From Conchocele bisecta (lineage: Eukaryota; Mollusca; Bivalvia; Lucinida; Thyasiridae), in NCBI GenBank assembly GCA_029237695.1, contig CM055271.1, positions 83,711,488-83,775,487 of the forward strand: a stretch of 64,000 nt of DNA. The letters are read 5' to 3'. The notes under the pieces were generated by a model. The model had not been told where the DNA came from and searched no databases. It saw only the letters and a program-made list of their open reading frames with translations. How positions within the stretch are numbered: position 1 is the first letter of the stretch; each line of letters begins with the position of its first letter. Shown one piece after another: positions 13,311 through 25,300 of this stretch. The translations under genes and the position numbers were made by a program.

Positions 13311-16300
13311 CGCAGACACTTCTTGTCCGGAGCATAACTCGAACACCCTTTGGAATATTTTCATGAAACTTCACATGCATAGACACGACCCGAAGGTGTG
13401 TCGCGCACAAGATGACAACTCTTGCATAGCTAATTTTTGAGTTATCTCCCTTTTTTGTTTCTCGCACTGATTTCGTGTCCGGAGCATAACTCCACCACCC
13501 TTTGGAATATTTTCATGAAACTTCACACATGCATAGACCACGACCCGAAGGTGTGTCGCGCATAAGAATGACAACTCTTGCATAGCTAATTTTTGAGTTA
13601 TCTCCCTTTTTTGTTTCGCGCACTGATTGACCATAACTCGACCACCCTTTGGAATATTTTTATGAAACGAACACATTCAATTAGACCACGAACCGAAGGT
13701 GTGTCGTGCACAAGAATGACAACTCTTGCATAGCTAATTTTTGAGTTATCTCCCTTTTTTGTTTTCGCTCACTGATTTCCTGTCCGGAGCATAACTCGAC
13801 CACCCTTTGGATGATATGAAACTTCACACATGCATAGACCACGACCCGGAGGTGTGTCGCGCACAAGAATGACAACTCTTGCGTAGCTAATTTTTCAGTT
13901 ATCTCCCTTTTTTGTTTTGCGCACTCTACAAACAAACTGGACAATAATGCATGAAGACCTGTTTTCTTCTCGTCTGCTCTGTATACCTTTTCTCGTGTGC
14001 TCTGTACACCTTACCTGTAGAGAGAACAATAGAAACTGGGAGAACCATGTGCTAAGCATGGGCTAGCATGTGCAGATGTCCACTGCTTAGACCACTGCTT
14101 GACCACTGCTTGACCATTACTGACCAGGTAATTTATACATGTAAATCACTACATTGGGTACTGTGTTGAAAATATTGTGGCATTATGTGGACCTCTGCAG
14201 ATATATGTAGATAAATATAGGACTATTAAAAAAAAAAAATAAATCTGGTCTCCAATAGCAAGCATTATTATCTTTAAACTTTTTTTTGTCATTTTTTTTT
14301 TTTTTTTTTTGTTTTTTTTTTTTTTTTCATTATTTTTTTTCATTTTTTTTTCAAATTATTTTTCAATTTGACTGGAAAAAAAATCTGGGCTCCAGTAGCA
14401 AGCATTATTATTTTAAACTTTTTTTTTCCATTTTTTTTTTTTTTTTCATTTTTTTTTTCAAATTATTTTTCAAATTTTTAGTCAGTAGCAGAAGGTCGTA
14501 AGTGCTATATACAGACTATTCACCTGTACATGTGCTAGCATGTGCAACTGACCACTGACCACTTACAGTAATTTATACAGGTAAATGATTATATTACATT
14601 TCCGTAAACTGTGTTGAAAATATTGTGGCATTATGTGGACCTGTGCAGATATATGTAGATAAATATAGGACTATTAAAAAAAATTCTGGCTCCAGTAGCA
14701 AACATTATTATTTTTAATTTTAAACTTTTTTTCCATTTTTTTTTTCATTTTTTTTTTTTTCATTTTTTTTTTCAAATTCTTTTTCAATTTTTTGTCTAGT
14801 AGCATAATGGTCGTAAGTGCTATATACAGACTATTATCATATAATAAAAACAATTATTGACTAGTGAGCCATAGAATATAATCTGATATTCTATGGTTCA
14901 CTAGTCAATAATTGTATAATATGTTCGGGCCAGTGAAAATTGCTTTCGGGCCCAGGCTCGAGGTCAAGGCGGGACAAGGCGAGGCATCTGATTCCGCGGA
15001 ATTCTTGTTTACTTATCTCCCTTTGTTGTTTCGTGCTCTGATTTTGTATCCAGAGCATAACTCGAACACGCATATACGCATTGCTCTAATGGTCCTAAAC
15101 CGCCCTGTGCCAAATCCACGTTCGTTCTGCCCCCGTCAAGCCCAGGGTCAAGGTCACATACTTAGTGCTTCAAAAACATTAACGCTTGGGTAAATATCTT
15201 ATACTTTCTGTTTTCTTTCATGGATCATGGATCATCTTCATATTTCATATAGCATTGCTCTAATGGTCCTCTACCGCCCTGTGCCAAATCCACGTTCGTC
15301 CTGCCCCACCAATCCCAGGGTCAAGGTCACATACTTGGTGCTTCAAAAACTTTAACGCTCAGGTAAATATCTTATAATTTTTATTTCCATTCACGGATCA
15401 ATTCTTCATATTTCATATACGCGTTGCTCTAATGGTCGTCTACCGCCCTGTGCCAAATCCACGTTCGTCCTGCCCCCGCCAAGCCCAGGGTCAAGGTCAC
15501 ATACTTAGTGCTTCAAAAACTTTAACGCTCGGGTAAATATCTTATAATTTCTGTTTTCTTTCATGGATCATCTTCATATTTCATATACGCATTGCTCTAA
15601 TGGTCCTCTACCGCCCTGTGCCAAATCCACGTTCGTCCTGCCCCCCGCCAATCCCAGGGTCAAGGTCACATACTTGGTGCTTCAAAAACTTTAATGCTCA
15701 GGTAAATATCTTATAATTTTCTTTCCATTCACGGATCAACTTCATATTTCATATATGCGTTGCTCTAATGGTCCTCTACCGCCCTGTGCCAAATCCACGT
15801 TCGTCCCGCCCCCGCCAAGCCCAGTTAACATCATATACTTAGTGCTTCAAAAACTTTAACGCTCAGGTAAATATCTTATAATTTCTGTTTTATTTCACGG
15901 ATCAGCTTCATATTTCATATATGCATTGCTCTAATGGTCCTCTACCGCCCTGTGCCAAATCCACGTTTGTCCTGCCCCCGCCAAGCCCAGGGTGAAGGTC
16001 CACATACTTGGTGCTTCAAAAAACTTTAACGCTCAGGTAAAAGAAAATTTTGACTTGCAATTTGGCCTCATTTTATTATCAAAGCAATATGTGGGACATC
16101 CGTGTTCTATGAACACATTTTCTAGTTTATTAAACTTCACACATGCATAGAAGACGACCCAAAGGTGTGTCGCACGTAAGAATGACAACTCTTGCGTCGT
16201 TAATTTCTTAGTTATCTCCCTTTGTTGTTTCGTGCACTGATTTCGTGTCTTGGAGCATAACTCGAACACCCTTTGGAATATTTTTTCATGAAACTTCACA

Positions 16301-19300
16301 CATGCATAGACCACGACCCTAAAGGTGTGTCCCGCAAGAATGACAACTCTTGCATCACTAATTCTTTAGTTATCTCCCTTTGTTTTTCCGTCACTGATTT
16401 TGTCTCCGGAGCATAACTCGAACACCCTTTTTTCAAACTACTTGTGTATCTGGGGAGGGGGATACACATGCGCTTGTCGACAAGCGTCCATTTCTAGTTT
16501 CTTTTATGTACATATTCAGGTCTGATTTTGGTATTTCCCCCCTATATGTACAGGTGAAATTTCTGATTAGACCCTGTTAACCCGGCCTAAAATGACCTGA
16601 GAATGTTACGTACGTGACGAATAACATACTCTATTTTCTCCTGTACCGGTAGCCTATTTCATCAACATTGTAAAGTATACTTTTCTAGCAAAGTATACTT
16701 TGAGGGAGAAATCATTTATTTTTCCCGAAATGCATTATTTCATATAGAACTAACGACTGCATATATTTGAAGATTAAAAGTATGCATAATTATTATACTG
16801 AATTTATTACATTATCATAGCCAAAATGGCTGTGATAATGTAATAAATTCAGTATAATAAAAAATAATAAATTTATTCTTAAATTAATTGAACATTTCTC
16901 CCTCAAAGTATACTTTGCTAGAAAAGTATACTTTGCAATGTTGATGAAATAGGCTACTGATAGTGTACAGTTTATCAAGCTCGGCTCGGAAACGGCCGGT
17001 AGGAATTCCTTGGAACCATTTCCTAGCCATGCTTGATAAACTTAATCGAAAGACACTAGATTATTATTCTCTATTTCAGCAAATGAACCGGTGCAGACTG
17101 ATTCCTTGCCGAAGATAGAAATCTTCACTGGACAGATACATCAGCAGACGTCCGAACCAGTAGACCTAGTTATCTATCCCCAGCCGAGCCTACCACCTCT
17201 TGCTCCCCTACCGACCTTTGAAACTCTCCCACCCCTTCAACCCCTTGCACCCATTGATTCCCTCGCACCAAATGATCCCAGCGCCAACAACGAATATGTC
17301 GTCCCATACTTGGACTATATCCAACCTCTTCCGCAAAACGTTATTCTGAACCAAGACGACAATTCCGCTCTAGAACACATTGTTGCCCCATCATCTAAAC
17401 CCTCGGACCTGCCAACCGCTGATGTACATATACAAACGGGTCGACATATCGGTGATGGGCGAAGTACGACCAAGGCGCCCGGTACGTTGGATACTCGGAG
17501 AATGTCGGAAGACTCACCTGACGAGAAGATCTGGATCGCGGGCGTGATATTGGCTGGACTCGTCGTTGTGGCCGTCGCTGTTCTAGGCATCTGCTACTTT
17601 AAGAAATATCGGTATGTGGACCTGTAGGAATATACGGCTTTCTTTTGGTAATTTATTATACAGTAGAACCTCTCTAAACCGGACACCCTGGGAGACCCAG
17701 GGTGTCCGGTTTGGAGAGGTTCCACTGTAAATCACAGTATTCGATCACATACACTAGTGCAATCATTTACAGTGCATTAAGCGAAAAACGACAGATTGGA
17801 TGTCTGATACAGTGGCACCTCTCCAAACCAGACACCCTGGTGTAGAGATGTTCCACTGTAAATCAGACATGTGAGCACTTCATGACACATTCTAGTGTTT
17901 TGCAATCATGAAAAGTCATTGTAATCAGAGATACATAACAGCGAAACACATCTAAGGTAGACGTCGATATTGTCTCGAGTGTCCAGTTTAGAGGGGTTCC
18001 ACTGTAGTAAATAACAAGAAACAAATTTCAGAGGAAACGACGCATAACTTACTTTGATACTTTCATAGCAAACAACAACACTTTGTTTGATTAACATTAA
18101 CAGTCCATTAACAGTGTATTAAACATCATACTTCACTTCTCTACTAAAACCATAATACACTAGTGTAATAATAGGCAAATAAGATTAAAGAAAACAGAAA
18201 TCGGTACATCTTCCATGTATGATGCAGTGCTTATGCAATAAATAGAATCTTAATATTTGTTTTTATTTACCGATTATTTCATGACTGAAATTGTTAAATG
18301 TTTTTAATAAATATATTATTTTAACGTAACGTTGTTGTGGTCACCATCTGACTTGCACCTTCTGTGGAACCTCTCCAAGACAAACAACAAAGTAGTTCTG
18401 TAATCATACTGTTATTAACACGCAATTGATCATATAGTGGATTTATTAGAAATTAACCTAGATCTCCGAGTTCCGGGTTAACGCCCGTGCACAGACTATC
18501 AAACGGTGCACCAAGGCAACACGGTGTGGTTTCAACCTTACAACCAACGTCAACTGAGTTTATAGCACTAGTCTTTGTACGCTGATTAAACAGTCCAAAC
18601 AGACGGCCTTATATATTCTACAGATGACATTTAATGTTTATTGCATCAGAATTACCAGATTGAACTGGTCCCCGTTGATGTGGCTAGTCTAAATATTATT
18701 ACGCACCCAGTAATACTTGATTTAAAACGTGAGGAACAGGCCATATTGTTATGTCATTCAACAATGTGTCTTTAGCCTTGTACTGAAAACAACAATGAGA
18801 CGAGCCATATGAAGATGTGCGATTTTTCATGAAAATTATTTACAAAATTTATGATTTGTCCCATAAATGACATTGAAAATTGACGAAATTTTAAGAGCAA
18901 ATACGTATTGGAATTTTCAATATCTGCAAATATTTTCTCTGAAAACTTCAACATTCGACGTCATTTACAGAAAATATTTTTCATGAAAAATTGCCCATCG
19001 TCTAATGTACAAAATCAATGCTTGTCTCAAATATCGACCGTGTCTCTGTATATTGTTACAGAGGACGAGAACAGTGGTTTTCCAAGCTCGTCCACTACCA
19101 CAAGTCACCAAAGGATGAATTGGAGGAGCTGGTACCCAGCCTAACGGTCTCCAACCCAAACTTTGACACCTGCGAGGAGGTAAGTAAAATATCACCTGGT
19201 ACCCAGCCTCAGTCTCCAACCAAACTTTGAATGCTGCACAAAGTAAGGTGTAGATGCGCATAGTGAATTTCCATTGTTGCTTTGGCACATGGGCCATGTG

Positions 19301-22300
19301 TATACCTCGCCTTCTTCACTTGGAATTTATAAATTTTACCTTGTTGGAAATAAAACATTTAAGTCGTAATAACTGAAGACTTCATATTTGGTACATGGCT
19401 TCCTTATTCATGAGTGATTTGATTCCTGGGTCATGGATTATCTCACCTTTTCAGACATTGACATTTGTAAAAGTGGGTGTATTGTCATGGCACGCTATTG
19501 ACCTTTCTCTAGTTATTACCATATAACCCAGTGGGTGGCAAGTGGGAGCATGCGATGGGTAATTTAACGATCAGGATTCATCCTTACTGGAATCCTGAAC
19601 GAAGATTCGGTTTAGCCCTCAAGTACATCTTCGGCTTTCTTGTATTTGAAAGTTGAATCTGGTTATATACCCCAATAAAAAGAGTAATCCTACCGGTATT
19701 ACTTTTATCAGAAGGGGCCAAGTGACTGGTGTGGCATGGAGCCGACACCATGTCAGGTTATTCTAATTTCAGGCTGAATATATATTTATTTCAATGTAAA
19801 TATTCCGTTTAGATTTCGGGAAAAACCATATACCCTAAATATTGGGACACAAGTTTTTCTGGGAAACACACATTAATCTATGGTTTCTTGCAGCAAGGAA
19901 TATCCAAATATTTACGGTTATTATGGTTGTACTTGTTTATCACAATAACAGTGTATTCAAGGTGTGGGATCACGTGGTTTCCAAACGGAGTGACGTCTTG
20001 TTTTTAGATTTGTTTACAGTATATTTCTTTTAATATCTTTCAAATAGAATGACATATTTTATGCAATATACCGCAGCAAATTCGGTACACGTTGCCCTTT
20101 ATTGTATAGGCGGCTTTAATCTCATAATTCTGTAAATTTGACGAAGAATGGGTTACCGTAAATGTAAATAAAAATGAGAGCACGTGAATGTAAGAAATAA
20201 ACGGTACTCGATTCTTTGTGCAAGTCATAAGTTCTTCTAAATAACTTTCAGAGCACACATAGAACACTTATAGCATCGTATTTGGTGCGCTACATATCAA
20301 AATCCGTCCGTTTGTCAGGAAGATTTTAAAGAAAATCTACTGTGAAAATGACAATTTTTGTTCGGAAACCACGTGATCCCACACCTTGGTATTGGGGTTT
20401 CCCAAAAGAAATGCTGTCCAAATCTTTAGGGTTATAACGGTATAACTCTTTGCATGCTAGCGGCGAAAATATCCGCCAAACAAATTACAGTCGAACCTGT
20501 GTTAACGACCACCTGTGAGTAGCGACCACCTGTCCACAGCGGCCAGTTAAAACCCCCCCCCGTCCAATTTGTTCTTTAAAAGACCTTGGAATAACGACCA
20601 CCTCCGAACAACGACCAGCGACCAGCGATTTTCGTTCCCAAGCGGCATTTTTTACTGCAAACAGCGACCATTAGCGACCATTAGCGACCAAGTCATGTTT
20701 TGTCGGCAAAAAAAAATAACTATCGCAATCGCCGAATGATTTTCCTTTCATCACAAAAACTCTGGCGACATTTTTCAATGAAAAATATTGCATAACTCCA
20801 TTAATGGTAAATTCCCGATATGTATTCCGTGTCGTGTATTCCAATAGGCATAATGCAGTTCTGCGCAAGTCATAAAACTCGATCATTAGCTGGTAAACTG
20901 TGTTTACACGATGCTGATTTGTCTACAGTGACAAACTAAGACTTCAAACACACGGCGCGTGTCGAGTGTAAATTTCACACATCGGGCACAAGGCCATATC
21001 AAAGATCAATACACGCGGTTGCTGACATCAGTCACGTAGTCCACACTAGACTGGTACCCTGCTGATGCTCAGCATATATAGCGTTATTCCTAGCGACCGG
21101 GTAACCAGTCTAAAGTGACACGACAAACGTGTTTATATGAATTGGGTCTCGATCTCCGACAAAATCCCGGCTTATTGCATTAGCGACCAGACCAGGCAGT
21201 GGATTCGCGTAGTCTGCCCAGTGTTTGGACATGGTTTACAGTGCTCGTGAATCTCTAAATAAAAACATCAGTAATTACGTCAGCGGACATTGCCAATTCG
21301 TCATAGGCTGCTTAAATATTCTGGCTTGACCAGGATAGTATACAGTACATTGGACAGAAAGCAAATAAGCCTGGTGTTCTCTCCTGATTTGGACACCTAG
21401 CTCGTGTGGGTTACTGGACGCATTCAATGAAATATTTTTTGTTACAAAAAAACTCGCGGTTTTCACAGGCCGCGCCACATAGGCTATCGTTTTAATACAG
21501 ACTATATGACCGTTATTAATTTCAACTGGTGGTGTGAAATACTAATGGTCATGCTAAATTAAACCACTTGCATGTAATTACGAGAAACTATTAAATGGTG
21601 CACCAAAGCGGGCCGCGAGATATACTTATCGTGAAGATAATTACTCCCCTTTGTATATAATTTCCAAAGCGAGGCTGGGTTCAGAACACTAACAACAAGA
21701 TGACAAAACAAAATAAATTGACTATTTTAGCCATTTTCGTGCAATTTTTAATTGATGAAAAACATGCATATATATTACAATAGAATGCTAAAGACATGGC
21801 CGACTTTGTTGTGAAACTGGGTAAATGTTCGACCCTTGGAACAACGACCACCTGTCAACAACGACCACTTTGGCCACTTCCCTTTGCCGGTCGTTGTTCA
21901 CAGGTTCGACTGTATATACAAACGAGTATATGTTTTATTTCTCTCTGTAAATATGTCTTGAAATTTCATTAGAATTGAGTCCTCAGGACAAGACATATTC
22001 ATGATATTTACGGGGAGAAATACAAGAAAATATGATGAATTCTTGTCCGCTAGTTTTGAACTATTTATAGCCCACAAGTTTCCCAGCATGCAAAGAGTTA
22101 AGCCCATAAAAATCAGGAGTTTTGTTGTTTGTTGGATGTTCACCTTTCTTTCATTTCTAACCTGATATGTAGCCTATTTCACCAACATTGCAAAGTATAC
22201 TTATTCTAGCAAAGTATACTTTGAGGGAGAAATTTTTTATTTCAATTTAAGGATAATTTATTAATTTTTTGAGCTTGACTATTCAAAGAATAGTTGGAGC

Positions 22301-25300
22301 TTATGTAGTCACCCTAACGTCGGCGTCACTGTCACACCTTGGTTAAGATACTCCTGGCCCTACACCCACCATACTTGGATGCATCATCTCCTAGTGATGT
22401 ACATCAACAACCCCTGATCTATATTTGACCTTGACCTACATTTCCTCTTGAATTACTTAGTTAATTCCCCTTGGTTAAGGTTTTTAATCAAGCTTGTAGA
22501 TGGAATACTCCTGGCCCTACACCAACCATACTTGGACAACTTCATCTCCTAGTGATATACATCAACAACCCCTGACCTATATTTGACCTTGACCTACATT
22601 TAACCTTGAATTACTTGGTTAATTCCCCTTGATTAATGTGTTTAGTCCACCTTGGTTAAGGTTTTTAGTCAAGCTTGTACATGGAATACTATTGTGCATA
22701 CAGACACCATACTTGGACAACCTTTTCTCATAGGGATGTACATCAATAACCCCTGATCTATATTTGACCTTGACCTACATTTCCTCTTGAATTACTTAGT
22801 TAATTCCCCTTGGTTAAGGCTTTTAGTCAAGCTTGTATATGGAATACTCCTGGGCCTACAGCAACCATACTTAAAAAACTTCATCTCCTAGTGATGTAAA
22901 TCAATAACCCCTGACTTATATTATATCTGACATTGACCTACATTTAACATTGAATTACTTACTTAATTTCCCTTGGTTAAAGGTACATGCCCGCGCAGTA
23001 GGCACAAAATGTTCTTTACAGGAATTAAATAAGTGTATAATTGTGTCACTATTTCACCAGTTCTTAAAATTACCAGTGCCCGCTATACAGATATAATACT
23101 TTATTATATACCTACCCATGAAATACATAGTGATACCATGTAAATAAAAGTCATATGTTCTCATCGATGAAATAAACAACTTCCGGTGAGAATACGACTA
23201 CATTTGTACTTCCGCCATCTATTCAATTTTTTCAAAATATCCGGCCGAAAAAAAATGTGTTCACTTTTTTTTGTTTTCTCACAATTTTCAATAATTATAT
23301 AAAAACAATTTTTTCAAAATATCCGGTCGAAAAAAAAAATGTGCACTTTTTTTTGGTTTCCCACAATTTTTTAATAATTATTGAAAAAAAAAATTAAAAT
23401 ATTTTTTTCAAAACATCCGGCCGAAAACAAATTTGTTCACATATTTTTGGTTTCAGACAATTTTCAATAATTATTTAAAAAAAAAGGTGTTCACTTTTTT
23501 TTGGTTTCACACAATTTTTGAATAATTATTAAAAAAAAAATGTTTTTTAAATTTTAAAATATTTTTTTCAAAATATCCGGCCGAAAAAAATTTGTTCACT
23601 TTTATAAGCCTAACGGCACTCGTGAAATATGGACATTTCACACCACTCGATGAACATATATGTCATATTCGTTGCAAAAATATGAATATCCGCTATTTAG
23701 TAATATTTATTTTACTGATAGTGATGCACGGTGGTATCAGGCTATTTTCATATGCAAATGAGGCATGGTATTTTTAGCTCACCTGAGCGAAGCTCATGTG
23801 AGCTATTGTTACCGCAATGTGTCCGTCGTCCGTCCGTCGTCCGTGAACATTTTCAAACGTCTTCTCCTCGGTAACCATTGGGCCTATGGTCACCAAACTT
23901 CATGGTCATGGTCCTTAGGTAGGGGGATTACAAAATTGTTAAAATGACGTCATCACGTAATCCAAAATGGCCGCTGTCTAAAAATAGCACAAAATCTTCA
24001 AAAATCTTCTCAAGAACCGCCAACCGGATTTCGACAAAACTTGGTAGGAATGATCGATGTACAATGTTCTTTCAAAGTTGTTAAAATGGGCGTGGGCCGT
24101 GGGGTCAATTAGGGGTCAAATTTTATTTTTGACCGGATATGGTCATGTCATATATCAAATCGAAGGTATCAACAAGGCGATAACTCTGGTGCATTTTTTG
24201 TCGAAATCGGATGGTTATGTCATCCAAGATGGCCGCCGAAAGGTCAAAAGGTCGTTCTTTTATTAGATTTCAAAATTCTTCTTCACATGAACCGCTTGGC
24301 CCATGGTAGCCAAACTTAAAAGTTATGGTTCCATGGGTGAAGCCTTTTCAGATTTGTTAAAATGGAGGTCATCGCTAATCCAAGATGGCCGCCGTCTAAA
24401 AATCGCATAAATTCTTAAAAAATCTTCTCCTGAACCGATAACCGGATTTCAACGAAACTTGGTAGGAATGATCGATGTACAATGCTCTATCAAAGTTGTT
24501 AAAATGGTGACCCCGGGGTCAAAAATGGGCGTGGCCCGTGGGGTCAAATTGGGGTCAAATTTTATTTTTGATCGAATATGGTCATGTCTATATCAAATCG
24601 AAGGTATCAAAGAGGCGATTGCTCTGGTACATTATTTGTCGAAATTGGATGGTCATGTCATCCAAGATGGCCACCGAAAGGTCAAAAGGTCGTTCTTTTA
24701 TTAGAGATTTCAAAATTCACACGAACCGCTTGGCCCATGCTGGCCAAACTTCACAGTTATGATCCATGGGTGAAGCCTTTTTAGATTTGTTAAAACGGAG
24801 GTTGTCGCTAATCCAAGATTGCCACCGTCTAAAAATAGCACAAATTCTTAAAAAATCTTCTTCTCGTGAACCGCCAGCCGGATTTCGACGAAACTTGGTA
24901 AGAATGATCGACGTAGAATGCTCTTTCAAAGGTGTTAAAATGGTGACCCCGCAGTCAAAAATGGGCATGGCCCGTGGGGTCAAATTTTATTTTTGACCAA
25001 ATATGCTCATGTCATATATCAGATTGAAGGTATCGATGAGGCGATTGCTCTGGTGCAATATTTGTCGGAATCAGATGATTATGATCCTTGAGTGAAGCAT
25101 TTTCAGATTTGGTAAAATGAGTCATCGCTTAATCCAAGATGACTGCCATCTAACAATAGCACAATTTTTTTTAAAACACTTATGAACTCAATGTCACATT
25201 CTCCTCTGGTGTTCATGGAGTCAGGTGAGCGAATTAGGGCCATCATGGCCCTCTTGTTTAATTATTTATACTAATTAAATGAATCGCCTGAAAAAACAAT

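Larger units (their letters stand above)
13223..16496 (+). mobile_element. HINE family B, compound element
   Basis: The 5' palindrome tatcccccagactaccgtcgggggata (13225-13251) is followed by gcgtccgcgtccgcgtcc, then ~155-bp units (gcataactcgaacacccttt...gttatctccctttttt). The 3' end is ggggatacacatgcgcttgt-cgacaagcgt then CTAG (16493-16496). Inside are a family A element ending at 15007 and family C-type core units at 15066-16045. Confidence 0.75.
13074..16640 (+). mobile_element. SINE-A split by a HINE
   Basis: 13074-13222 is SINE-A middle (gagggttgaatatggttata...ccggactgaatatatt). The SINE resumes at 16497 with tttatgtacatattcaggtctgattttgg and continues to cggcctaaaatgacctga (about 16610). 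The gap is exactly the family B element. Confidence 0.75.

Noticed and set aside
14149..14501. Lys- or Phe-rich open frames
   Set aside because: Translations of T-runs within HINE core units.
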